DNA from: Fibrobacter sp.
Lineage (GTDB): Bacteria > Fibrobacterota > Chitinivibrionia > Chitinivibrionales > Chitinispirillaceae
Assembly (NCBI GenBank): GCA_012728995.1
Contig: JAAYEB010000478.1
Location: 1-36,933 of the forward strand
DNA length: 36,933 bases
Direction: 5' to 3'
Below are positions 25,265-33,552 of this stretch, one piece after another. Below the pieces are notes generated by a model. That model was not told the DNA's origin and did no database searches. It was given only the letters and a program-made list of their open reading frames with translations. How positions within the stretch are numbered: the stretch's first letter is position 1; each line of letters opens with the position of its first letter. Made by a program: the position numbers and the translations under genes.

Positions 25265-25765
25265 ATGAGAATGTTTATACCGTCTGCCTTTATTATTATA
25301 TTTTGCATCTCTATATGTCGCAGTCAGGACACTTTGTTTGCAACAATAACGGATACTGCGGAAATTCCACTTTTGGAAATAGGTGGAATTCTTGGTCAGC
25401 CAACGGGTTTGGATTTTCAATGGTGGTTTACACAAAGAAGTGCTGTTCATGGAATTCTGGGTTATTCTTTTTATGAGGATGGAAGATTTCATGCAAGTGC
25501 AGACTACCTTTATAATTTCGGTTTTTTTCGGATCACCGGAGGAATGTTGCCAATTCATTTTGGTATTGGAGGTGTTATAAGAATAGGTAGTGGTTTCATT
25601 TTTGGATTCAGAGTTCCAGTAGGTGCAGAGTACATTCTGGATCGGGGAGCATTAAGTCTGTTTGCACAAATTGCACCACAGGTTAATTTGATCGATGATT
25701 TTGGTTATAACTTCAGTGGAGGTGTAGGTGTCAGATTGAATTTTGGAACTGTTGGAAGACGATAA
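25265..25765 (+). CDS. Small exported beta-barrel-like protein, function unknown
   Basis: The 166-residue protein has a signal peptide (MRMFIPSAFIIIFCISICRS, cleavage near SQD). The rest is a run of short amphipathic strands with many Gly and aromatic residues (LDFQWWFTQRS, FHASADYLYNFGFF, FGIGGVIRIGSGFIFGFRVP, LNFGTVGRR), as in small outer-membrane barrels. I do not recognise a named family. The ATG at 25265 follows GAAAGGA by 7 bases. It is a single gene, convergent with the histidine kinase gene. A role as a porin-like or structural outer-membrane protein is only a guess from composition. Confidence 0.7.
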   Translation: MRMFIPSAFIIIFCISICRSQDTLFATITDTAEIPLLEIGGILGQPTGLDFQWWFTQRSAVHGILGYSFYEDGRFHASADYLYNFGFFRITGGMLPIHFGIGGVIRIGSGFIFGFRVPVGAEYILDRGALSLFAQIAPQVNLIDDFGYNFSGGVGVRLNFGTVGRR

Positions 25766-25844
25766 CCAATTTATTAGTACATAAAAACAGGCTTATTTTC
25801 AGGATAAGATAATTATCAATGAATAAGCAAGAAAAGTAAAACTG

Positions 25845-26987
25845 TTAATTTATAGTTTCACCGTGGTTTTGAACGGGAATTGAAAAGAACACGGAAGTTC
25901 CCTTTCCGGGAGTGGATTGTATCCAGAGTTTGCCACCGTGGGTTTCAATTATTTCTTTGGAAATTGGTAGTCCGAGGCCACTACCTCTGGTTTTATCTGT
26001 TGTCCTTCCACGATAGAATTTGTCAAATAAATGTGGTAAATCGGAAGTAGAAATACCAGGACCTTTGTCATGTATGCCTACTACTATAGAATCGGAAGAG
26101 CTTTTTAAAGTAATAAGAATATCGCTGCCATTTTTCCCATATAGATATGCATTGTTCAGAACATTCATTATCACCTGCTTTAAGCGATTCTTATCAGCAT
26201 AAACAGAAGGTAGATTTTCATCTGTTTTGAAATTTACTGGAAAATGATTCGTTTCCTGAAAAATATTTACAGCTTCCTTTATGATTGAAACAGGATCGAA
26301 CCTTTCATATTGTAATGAGATTATACCCAGTTCAATTTTGGAAAGGTCCATCATGTCTGAAATAAGTGTGTTAAGCCGTTTCCCTTCTGATAATATCATT
26401 TTTAAAAATTCAGAATGTTCCTGAGGAGATAATTCGATATCATCCATTAGCAGGGTTTGTGCAAAACCAATAATACTGGTAAGAGGCGTTCTTAATTCGT
26501 GGGCAGCTTTAGAAATAAATTCTGATTTCAGTCTGTTTTTTTCATGAAGTTTCTTGTTGGCGATGTCTAGTTGAATGTTTTTTCGCTGAATCATTCTTTC
26601 AAGATTTTTCCTCTGGGAAATATTGATTATTATGCCTCGCGTATTAATCAGCTCACCTTTATTGTTGAATATACCTGCAGCATTAAGTAAAATATCTATA
26701 GTCTGTCCACTTTTACAAACAAGAGTATACTCCATGTTCTGAACTGTTTTTTTGTTCAAGATATGATTCCAGTGTGCTTCAAATCTTTTCTTTTGTTCGG
26801 GTATAACAATATCAGAAAAACGTTTTTTACCGATCAATTCATCATGGTTGTAACCCAATAAAGATAATTCATATTCATTGATGTAAATGAAAAACCTTTC
26901 AGGATTTAAAAAATGAATTCCTATAAGTGCATTCTGGAAAAAATTATCTAACCTTTCATTATCTATTCGATCTCTAAAATAGTTCAT
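25845..26987 (-). CDS. Soluble PAS-domain sensor histidine kinase
   Basis: The 380-residue protein has one PAS domain (about 10-128, with GYNHDELIGK and a PAC-like end GIIINISQRKNLE), a short coiled linker, a HisKA domain with the phosphorylated His in AAHELRTPLT (His163), and an HATPase domain with NVLNNAYLYG (275-284), DKGPGIS (307-313) and GSGLGL (335-340). There is no membrane segment, so it senses a cytoplasmic signal or a diffusible ligand. All catalytic motifs are intact. No response regulator gene lies nearby, making it an orphan kinase. AAGGA lies 7 bases before the ATG. A palindrome (GTCCTG-TT-CAGGAC, 27044-27057) lies upstream of the start. Confidence 0.93.
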   Translation of the reverse strand: MNYFRDRIDNERLDNFFQNALIGIHFLNPERFFIYINEYELSLLGYNHDELIGKKRFSDIVIPEQKKRFEAHWNHILNKKTVQNMEYTLVCKSGQTIDILLNAAGIFNNKGELINTRGIIINISQRKNLERMIQRKNIQLDIANKKLHEKNRLKSEFISKAAHELRTPLTSIIGFAQTLLMDDIELSPQEHSEFLKMILSEGKRLNTLISDMMDLSKIELGIISLQYERFDPVSIIKEAVNIFQETNHFPVNFKTDENLPSVYADKNRLKQVIMNVLNNAYLYGKNGSDILITLKSSSDSIVVGIHDKGPGISTSDLPHLFDKFYRGRTTDKTRGSGLGLPISKEIIETHGGKLWIQSTPGKGTSVFFSIPVQNHGETIN

Positions 26988-27711
26988 GTTAAATCCTTAA
27001 AAATGATCATGACAAGTGCTGTTAAATTGTCGTAACTTAAGCGGTCCTGTTCAGGACTCATTTAATTACACGGAAATTTCAAGAATTCCCTTTGTCATTC
27101 GGATGAAAGTATCTTTCAACAAAGCTTTTTGGCTACTAATGCATTCTGAATCTCACATAACCGGATTAGTTATTACCAATTCATTTAAAAATATTCGAAT
27201 ATATAATGGCTATATTTGATATTTTTATTATCACAATTCGTTAAATCGCAAAATTATAACTATGTCAAAGATATAAACAGAAATAGCTAGTGATTTGGAT
27301 TTATTTGTTGTATATAAGCTAAAAATGAGTAACACAATTCAGCTTTCAATTCTTATGCTTTGATAAGGAGCTTCGGATCCTGTTTTCCGATTTTATTTTG
27401 AATAAAATTGATAGTAAAAATGATCAGGATAGTTTATATCAAAACAAAAATCGGATGGATCCTTTACGCGAGTCTTTTTTGTGCACATTGTAAGAATCAG
27501 ATCCAGAAAGCTTAATATGCAGTTATACGATTACGATAACGATTGCAGTTTTTTTTTCACAATTCACCATTCATAATTTATAAATCACCATTACCTTATG
27601 ACCTTAACCGCCATAAACACTTTCTGTTCATGATGTTATGCAGTTTATCGCAAAATAATCGTAATAGTTTATGTTAAATACAAATCAAGGATTGTATTTT
27701 AAGGAAAACTG
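26988..27711. other. Long gene-free gap with inverted repeats
   Basis: No supported gene was found in these 724 bases; a 67-codon frame from GTG 27016 lacks a binding site and any recognisable motif. Features seen are the palindrome GTCCTG-TT-CAGGAC (27044-27057), an imperfect inverted repeat 27375-27462, a tight AT-rich hairpin inside it (27390-27408), and a repeated TCACCATT near 27560-27590. The flanking genes are both on the minus strand, so the gap holds the end of the rel operon and the promoter of the histidine kinase. An unannotated small RNA would fit here but there is no direct sign of one. Confidence 0.5.
27375..27462. repeat. Imperfect inverted repeat
   Basis: GGATCC plus TCCGATTTT (27375-27380 and 27386-27394) pairs with AAAATCGGA plus GGATCC (27447-27455 and 27457-27462), the two halves having spacers of 5 and 1 bases. 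Inside the loop, ATTTTATT-TTG-AATAAAAT (27390-27408) forms a smaller hairpin. This could be a small mobile-element relic, a terminator or an RNA structure. Confidence 0.4.
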
Positions 27712-28665
27712 TCATTTTATTAAATCAGAAAATTCCTCAGGTTGGCGGGCAACTATTGTTAATTTATTTTTTTTAACAGGGTGAATAAAAGAGAGTTTGA
27801 ATGCATGAAGATATAAACGATTTGGTGAAAATTTAAGAACCCGATTATCCGCTTCAGAATCCCCATACCGGTTGTCTCCGACAATTGGTGCGCCAATGTG
27901 AGCCATTTGAACACGAATCTGATGTGTTTTACCTGTTTCCAGAAAAACTTCAACCCGTGATATGTCATTTTGATATTGAACTACTCTGTATCTGCTTCTG
28001 GTTTGTTGGCCATCAGATCTAACACGCATTTTCGTACCCTTTTTAAGGTTGTGCGATTTTGAGATACCAAGTATGATTTCATCTTCAAATTTAGGAGGTT
28101 TATGGTGGCATATGGCAATATACTCTTTAATAATATCACGACTCCGGAAAATATCATGCAGATTGCGAAGAATACTTTTATTTTTTGCAATCAGTATTAT
28201 TCCAGAAGTGTCTCTGTCGATTCGGTGGACCAGAGCAGGCTCACTTTCATTGGAAAGCACACCTTTTTCGAAAAGATATCCTGATGCCAGCTCAATCAAT
28301 GTATCACCATTAAGATGACCTGTTCCCGGGTGAACAACCAGACCTGAAGGTTTGTTGCAGGCAAGAAGATAGTTATCTTCATATAAGATTGAAAAATTTC
28401 TCTTGTAAAAATCTGTTTTGACAATATTACGGAGTTTCTGGTCAGGATTGCGTTTTTGTGCGATTTCAGATTGATCTACATATAATGAAATTAAATTGGA
28501 TTCCTGAACACGGAAGTTTTGTTTGACCCGTTTACCGTCTACAAGGATTTTACCTTTGCGAATAAGAGAATAGATTTCAGATAGTGATTTTAAAGGAAGC
28601 CGTTTTCGTAAAATACGGTCAATACGGCAACCAGAATCATCTTTTCCGATACTGATTTGGACCAT
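27712..28665 (-). CDS. RluA/RluD-family 23S rRNA pseudouridine synthase
   Basis: The 317-residue protein has an N-terminal S4 RNA-binding domain (about 14-65, with LIRKGKILVDGKRVK) and a catalytic domain with the family signature ALVHRIDRDTSGIILIAKN, where the Asp of RIDRDTSG is the nucleophile. LETGKTHQIRVQMAHIGAPI is also typical. It isomerises uridines in rRNA; RluD-type enzymes modify helix 69 of 23S rRNA, but the exact target is not readable here. It is the last gene of the rel-prs operon, 33 bases after prs. Confidence 0.93.
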   Translation of the reverse strand: MVQISIGKDDSGCRIDRILRKRLPLKSLSEIYSLIRKGKILVDGKRVKQNFRVQESNLISLYVDQSEIAQKRNPDQKLRNIVKTDFYKRNFSILYEDNYLLACNKPSGLVVHPGTGHLNGDTLIELASGYLFEKGVLSNESEPALVHRIDRDTSGIILIAKNKSILRNLHDIFRSRDIIKEYIAICHHKPPKFEDEIILGISKSHNLKKGTKMRVRSDGQQTRSRYRVVQYQNDISRVEVFLETGKTHQIRVQMAHIGAPIVGDNRYGDSEADNRVLKFSPNRLYLHAFKLSFIHPVKKNKLTIVARQPEEFSDLIK

Positions 28666-28698
28666 AATAATTAAAAACAGGAGCTTGGATTATACATT

Positions 28699-29646
28699 TT
28701 AGATTTTATCATAAAGGCCGCTGATTGACTCACCTTGATTTGTAAACGTGATTGCTTTAGCAAACAGTTCAGCAACAGATAACACCACCAGTTGAGGAAT
28801 CTTCTTTTCTTCTGGAATGTAAACAGTGTCTGTCACAACAAGTTTGGTTAACGGAGAATTTTTCAAACGTTCTGAAGCACGACCGCTTAGAACTGCATGA
28901 ACTGCACATGCCTGAATCTCTTCAACACCCAATGATTCAAGTGCTGTAATTACTTCAATTATTGAACCTCCCGAAGCAATTTCGTCATCAAAAATAATTG
29001 CTTTTTTCCCTTTAACATCACCTATGACATTATGGATAACCGGTTTTTCTGAATCATCACTTCTTCTTTTATCCAGAATAGCCAAAGGCAAACCTAGTCT
29101 GATTGCATAAGCACCAGCTCTTTTCGCGCTACCTGCATCAGGAGCAACAACAACACAGTTATCAGTTTTACAATCATTAAAATAATCAAGCAAAACACGT
29201 CCAGCCAGGAGGTGGTCTACTGGAATCCTGAAAAAACCCTGAATTTGTGGAGAATGGAGATTCATGGTCATGACTCTGTCTGCACCGGCGGTTTGAAGAA
29301 GGTCGGCAATCAGTCTGGCAGAAATTGAAATTCTCGGTTCGTCTTTTTTATCTGAGCGTGCATAAGGAAAATAAGGCACAACGGCAGTAATTCGTCCTGC
29401 GCTTGCATGTTTGATAGCATCAATCATAATCAATAATTCCATTATACCTTCATTTACAGGACTGCATGAAGGTTGAATTATAAAGACATCTTGTCCCCGA
29501 ACACTTTCAACTATTCTCACTTTAATATTTTCATTGCTGAATTTGATAATATTACATTTCCCGAGCTCTACACCTGCAAAATTACAGATAGATTTTGCAA
29601 GCGGGATATTAGCATTTCCCGAAAAAATTTTAAGTTTACCGTTCAC
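28699..29646 (-). CDS. prs: Ribose-phosphate pyrophosphokinase
   Basis: The 315-residue enzyme makes PRPP from ribose-5-phosphate and ATP for nucleotide, His and Trp synthesis. It starts LKIFSGNANIPLAKSIC, has YFPYARSDKKDEPRISISA in the region of the flexible loop, NLHSPQIQGFF with the metal-binding His, VVAPDAGSAKRAGAYA, and the PRPP loop IIFDDEIASGGSI. The usual class I loop reads DDMIDTGGT; the DDEIASGGS form is a variant of it. Length fits the family. It lies 20 bases after the DUF4388 gene and 33 before the pseudouridine synthase, so one transcript is likely. Confidence 0.95.
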   Translation of the reverse strand: MNGKLKIFSGNANIPLAKSICNFAGVELGKCNIIKFSNENIKVRIVESVRGQDVFIIQPSCSPVNEGIMELLIMIDAIKHASAGRITAVVPYFPYARSDKKDEPRISISARLIADLLQTAGADRVMTMNLHSPQIQGFFRIPVDHLLAGRVLLDYFNDCKTDNCVVVAPDAGSAKRAGAYAIRLGLPLAILDKRRSDDSEKPVIHNVIGDVKGKKAIIFDDEIASGGSIIEVITALESLGVEEIQACAVHAVLSGRASERLKNSPLTKLVVTDTVYIPEEKKIPQLVVLSVAELFAKAITFTNQGESISGLYDKI

Positions 29647-29666
29647 CTTTCCTCCGTTGATTCAAA

Positions 29667-30110
29667 TTATTCCTGATAATCGTTTTTACGTGCATCCCAT
29701 TCAAACGCAATATCCATAATTGATTCAGAAATCAGTTTTGGTTGATTAATTGTTTTTGGTTCGAAATAGAAATCCCCTTCTTCAAGTTCCAGCATTTTAA
29801 AGATTGCTTCTCTTCCATTTTCATTACGATAAAAACCATCAACTACCTGTCCTTTGCAGAATGTCAGATATCCTTTCCTGCGGCCAGAATATATATGCAA
29901 AATACCTTCACGTCTACCTATTTCAAGAAATTGAATGGCATCAAGCAAAGTCGTCTGGGCAAGATTTCCGCTAAAAACAAAACTGGTATTGTACTGTCCT
30001 GAAAATTTTTTCTTTGTTTTTTTTCGAAATAACAAGATTAGTATTACAGCACCCAGAATACCAGATCCCAAACCTGCAACAACCACATAAATTAAACCTT
30101 GCCAGTTCAT
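29667..30110 (-). CDS. DUF4388 (PATAN-like) membrane-anchored protein
   Basis: The 147-residue protein has one N-terminal membrane segment (about 5-27), a basic stop-transfer (RKKTKKK), and a cytoplasmic DUF4388 domain: FSGNLAQTTLLDAIQFLEI, then REGILHIYSGRRKGYLTFCK, GQVVDG, and EAIFKMLELEEGDFYF. Such domains are found in signalling and gliding-type proteins and probably mediate protein contacts; no enzyme activity is known. The ATG at 30110 has AGGTGAG very close upstream; a GTG at 30116 adds two residues. It is sandwiched between rel and prs, which is unexpected for this family and may point to a membrane-linked role near nucleotide metabolism. Confidence 0.82.
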   Translation of the reverse strand: MNWQGLIYVVVAGLGSGILGAVILILLFRKKTKKKFSGQYNTSFVFSGNLAQTTLLDAIQFLEIGRREGILHIYSGRRKGYLTFCKGQVVDGFYRNENGREAIFKMLELEEGDFYFEPKTINQPKLISESIMDIAFEWDARKNDYQE

Positions 30111-30128
30111 ACTCACCTATTCTACATT

Positions 30129-32351
30129 CTACTCAGACATATTTTCCTGAGGATAATTAATATAATCTTTTACACGTGAAATGTTCTCAATTCCTTTAAT
30201 TCTTTGTATCCTTCTGAAAATCTGTTTTAACTGGTTTCGATTACTGATTTCAATTTTAAATGTGCTTTTTGCGTTTTGGCTGATAGTTTTTATGGAGCCC
30301 TCAAGTACATTGGCTCCAAATTCAGAAAATACAAGACTGATTTCATGAAGCAAACCGGGGCGATCGGCTGCAAGTATTTCCAGATCTACAGTGTACTTTT
30401 TTTGGTCTCCACTATCCCAGCTAACCTCAATTTTTCTTTCCTCATCTTTGGAAAAAAGTGCCACATTTGGGCAATTCTCTCTATGTACCGAAATTCCTCT
30501 TCCACGTGTAACAAATCCGATAATCGGGTCACCTGGAATCGGATTACAGCATTTTGCGAATCGAACCATAAGGTCATCATTTCCTCCAACAAGTATACCC
30601 TGACTTCCACGCCCGGTAAAAGTATCAACTATTCGGGATACTACATTGGAAGACATCGATTTTTTAATCTTTCGTGCCTGAAAATACTGCATGACACGGC
30701 TGATAGGCATCTCTCCGCTACCAACCAGTTCATAAAGGCGATCAAGGTGGCCTATTCCAAGAAAAGGGAGCAGATCAGGTACATGATCATTGAAAGGAGT
30801 TGATGAACGGAGTCGTTTATATGAAGCCTGGATAATCTTTTTCCCAAGATCAATGCTTTCCTGGCGACCAGTGTTTTTAAGCCATCTCCGTATTGCACTT
30901 CGTGCTTTAGGCGTTTTTACTTCACGTAGCCAGTCGATAGAAGGCTTTTTGGATTTAAGATGCAGAATTTCAACTGTTTGTCCGCTTCTGAGAATACGGT
31001 TAATTGGTTCAATTTTGCCGTCTACCTTTGCACCTATACAGTGTATTCCAAGATCCGTATGAACTGAAAATGCAAAATCAAGTACAGTGGCACCCTTTGG
31101 AAGAGATATCAGATCTCCTTTTGGGGTAAAAACAAAAATCTCTGCATGGAATAGATCGATTTTGAAAAATTCAAAGAATTCGGTGGAATCTGTAAGATCC
31201 TTTTGCCATTCAATTACGTTTTTTAGCCAGACCAGAGCTCTATCATCCTTTGTCATCTCTTTTTCGCCGCTTTTATATAACCAGTGGGCAGCAATACCAT
31301 CTTCAGCAATTTGATTCATTTCCCATGTGCGGATCTGCATCTCTACAATATTTCCTTTTTCGCCAAAAACGGTTGTATGGATCGACTGGTATCCATTTGA
31401 TTTGGGAGTACTGATATAATCTTTAAATCTGTCCTGAATTGGCGTCCACATGGAATGAATTATGCCAAGTACATGATAACAATCCTGTACACTATTTACA
31501 ATCACTCTGATGGCAAGAAGATCGAATACTTCCTCAAAAGATTTATTCCTTTCCATCATTTTACGGTATATGCTAAAAAAGTGTTTTGGTCTACCAACTA
31601 TCGTGGTTTGAATAGTTTCTTCTTCCAGCCGCTGCCGAAGCGGAATGACAAAGCTGTCAATAATCGCTTCCCGTTCGCTTCGTGTAGCTACAACTTTTGC
31701 AACGATCTCTTTATACTCTTCCCAGTGAAGATGTTTGAAAGCAAGATCTTCAAGTTCCCATTTTATTCTGGCCATACCAAGACGATGAGCCAGAGGGGCA
31801 TAAATATCAATTGTCTCTGTTGCAATTGCTTTAATTCTGTCTGGGGAAAGATATTTTAGCGTACGGAGATTATGAAGTCTATCTGCAAATTTGATAATAA
31901 TCACCCTGAGATCTTTTGCCATGGAAAGAAGCATTTTGCGATATGTTTCTGCCTGCCTGTCCTGATTTGATTTTACCTGAAATACTCCGATTTTAGTAAC
32001 ACCGTCAACTAAAATCGCGATTTCTTTACCAAACTGTACCTCAAGATCAGCCATACTGACTGAAGTGTCTTCAATTACATCATGAAGAAGTCCTGCGGCA
32101 ATAGTAACAGGATCAAGGCGTTGTTCTGCCAATATCAGAGCTACAGCAACAGGATGAGCCAAAAACGGTTCACCAGATTTGCGGACCTGATCTTTATGTG
32201 CATCCCAGGAAAAACGAAAAGCTTTTTCTATCAGGTCAAATCCGATTTTTGGATTAACATCAAAAATCTTGTTAATAAAAACTTTAGCAGCTTCATCAAC
32301 TGATGCTGTTGGTAAAAAAAGTGCAGGATCCATAACTTGAAAATAAACCAT
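30129..32351 (-). CDS. rel: Bifunctional (p)ppGpp synthetase/hydrolase (Rel/SpoT)
   Basis: The 740-residue stringent-response enzyme has all the long-RSH domains. The HD hydrolase (about 45-200) has AHP (65-67), LLHDVIEDT with HD at 90-91, and IIKFADRLHNLRTL. The synthetase domain has RPKHFFSIYRKM, DRFKDYISTPKSNGYQSIHT and EMQIRTWEMNQIAEDGIAAH. Then come a TGS domain (IFVFTPKGDLISLPKGAT), a helical/zinc-finger-like region with RFAKCCNPIPGD, and a C-terminal ACT domain. Hydrolase residues are present and the RFKD motif is the bifunctional type, so it should both make and degrade (p)ppGpp. The start at 32351 fits an AGG 6 bases upstream, which can be hidden in a hairpin. Confidence 0.96.
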   Translation of the reverse strand: MVYFQVMDPALFLPTASVDEAAKVFINKIFDVNPKIGFDLIEKAFRFSWDAHKDQVRKSGEPFLAHPVAVALILAEQRLDPVTIAAGLLHDVIEDTSVSMADLEVQFGKEIAILVDGVTKIGVFQVKSNQDRQAETYRKMLLSMAKDLRVIIIKFADRLHNLRTLKYLSPDRIKAIATETIDIYAPLAHRLGMARIKWELEDLAFKHLHWEEYKEIVAKVVATRSEREAIIDSFVIPLRQRLEEETIQTTIVGRPKHFFSIYRKMMERNKSFEEVFDLLAIRVIVNSVQDCYHVLGIIHSMWTPIQDRFKDYISTPKSNGYQSIHTTVFGEKGNIVEMQIRTWEMNQIAEDGIAAHWLYKSGEKEMTKDDRALVWLKNVIEWQKDLTDSTEFFEFFKIDLFHAEIFVFTPKGDLISLPKGATVLDFAFSVHTDLGIHCIGAKVDGKIEPINRILRSGQTVEILHLKSKKPSIDWLREVKTPKARSAIRRWLKNTGRQESIDLGKKIIQASYKRLRSSTPFNDHVPDLLPFLGIGHLDRLYELVGSGEMPISRVMQYFQARKIKKSMSSNVVSRIVDTFTGRGSQGILVGGNDDLMVRFAKCCNPIPGDPIIGFVTRGRGISVHRENCPNVALFSKDEERKIEVSWDSGDQKKYTVDLEILAADRPGLLHEISLVFSEFGANVLEGSIKTISQNAKSTFKIEISNRNQLKQIFRRIQRIKGIENISRVKDYINYPQENMSE

Positions 32352-32356
32352 GCATA

Positions 32357-32390
32357 ACCTGAATTTCAGGTAATTTTTAACCTGATTACC
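32357..32390 (-). promoter_or_regulatory. rel leader with alternative hairpins over the ribosome binding site
   Basis: Read on the minus strand, ACCTGA (32371-32366) can pair with TCAGGT (32362-32357) in a 6-bp hairpin that buries the AGG ribosome binding site. The upstream GGTAAT (32390-32385) can instead pair with ATTACC (32374-32369), taking part of the same segment and freeing the binding site. CAGGT also occurs at 32384-32380. The repeated ACCTGA/TCAGGT units could alternatively be a protein operator. Confidence 0.35.
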
Positions 32391-32520
32391 TCAAATTACT
32401 ACGTTAGCTGGATGAATACAGAAATTATTCTAACTTGTTCCAACGATTAAAAGAGTATCTATAATTTTACGAAAAAAATGCAAAAGTATTGCGGCCACTT
32501 AATTGCAAAGAAAAGCTATT

Positions 32521-33399
32521 ATGATTCGATTAGGGTATGTCGGTATAAATACAGAACTCCCAACCAGTGGAAAAACATTTCGTCTGGCTAATTATTCAAA
32601 AGAAAAAATGATCGAAACAGCTCGACTAAATATTGATGCACTTAATCAGATACTTTTATGGAATAAAAAACATGACATAGAAATATTTCGAATAACTTCT
32701 GCACTTATTCCATTCGGCTCTCATTTAATCAATAAAGGAGAGTGGAAAAATGAACTAAAAGAAAAATTTATTGAAACTGGAGATTTCATAATCAAAAATG
32801 ATATGCGGGTATCAATGCATCCAGGACAGTATACAGTAATTAATTCACCTAATGAACAATTTTACAAAAATTCTCTTCGTGATATTGAATACCATAACAC
32901 AGTTATGGATCTGATGGGTCTGGATGAGACACATAAAATTATTATTCATGGTGGCGGTATATACAATAATAAAGAAAAATCGATGAATTTTCTTATAAAA
33001 AGGTTGAATGATTTGCCACAAATTCTCCAAAGAAGAATAGTTCTTGAAAATGATGAACGTTGTTTTTCGGCATATGAGATCTATACTGTATGTATGAAAA
33101 CCGGTTTGCCAGGGGTTTTTGACGTTTTCCATCACGAAGTATATCCATCATTTGATAATTTAACGGAAAGAGAAATTATTTTAGAATTTAAAAAATTATG
33201 GGGTAATGTTCGTCCCAAAATTCATTATTCCAATCAGGCTGCAGGGAAAAACAGGGGAGCTCATTCTGATCATGTTAATGTGACAGAGTTTCTGAAGTTT
33301 TATCGAAAAATAGAAGATCTGGAACTTGATATTATGTTGGAAGTAAAAGATAAACAGAAATCAGTGCTTGAAATCAAGAAAATGATTGTACAATTATAA
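32521..33399 (+). CDS. uvsE: UV DNA damage endonuclease (UvsE/UVDE)
   Basis: The 292-residue TIM-barrel endonuclease cuts DNA 5' of UV photoproducts. It starts MIRLGYVGINTELP, and has RITSALIPFGSH, MRVSMHPGQYTVINSP, KIIIHGGGIYNNKE, RIVLENDERCFSA, GVFDVFHHEVYP and KIHYSNQAAG. The His, Glu and Asp residues in these motifs are the metal ligands of the family. I chose the ATG at 32521, which gives the usual N-terminus; an upstream TTG adds six residues. It is divergent from rel with about 170 bases between the starts, and is probably a single-gene unit. Confidence 0.95.
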   Translation: MIRLGYVGINTELPTSGKTFRLANYSKEKMIETARLNIDALNQILLWNKKHDIEIFRITSALIPFGSHLINKGEWKNELKEKFIETGDFIIKNDMRVSMHPGQYTVINSPNEQFYKNSLRDIEYHNTVMDLMGLDETHKIIIHGGGIYNNKEKSMNFLIKRLNDLPQILQRRIVLENDERCFSAYEIYTVCMKTGLPGVFDVFHHEVYPSFDNLTEREIILEFKKLWGNVRPKIHYSNQAAGKNRGAHSDHVNVTEFLKFYRKIEDLELDIMLEVKDKQKSVLEIKKMIVQL

Positions 33400-33421
33400 T
33401 AACCTTTCTGTGCCGAAAAAC

Positions 33422-33444
33422 AACGTATTCCAAGAGAATACGTT
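33422..33444 (+). terminator. Perfect 9-bp hairpin after uvsE
   Basis: AACGTATTC (33422-33430) and GAATACGTT (33436-33444) are exact reverse complements around the 5-base loop CAAGA. It lies 22 bases after the uvsE stop codon. The only T-run nearby (GTTTTTG) comes about 11 bases later, so it is not a textbook intrinsic terminator, but position and stem quality support that role. Confidence 0.5.
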
Positions 33445-33552
33445 AAGTTCAACATGTTTTTGATCAATAAAACCTGAAAAATTCCATTAGTTATTTTAAT
33501 CTGAATAGAGACTTATATTTTTGAACACAAATAACACAAACTCCGGTTGTCT

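Noticed and set aside
25142-25558. A 138-codon minus-strand frame over the small barrel gene
   Set aside because: Opposite to a + strand gene with signal peptide and good binding site; the residues look random.
27016-27219. A 67-codon frame from GTG in the gap between the kinase and the pseudouridine synthase genes
   Set aside because: No binding site, no family likeness, and length expected by chance.
30276-30803. A 175-codon + strand frame inside rel
   Set aside because: It is antisense to the highly conserved C-terminal half of Rel and has no motif.
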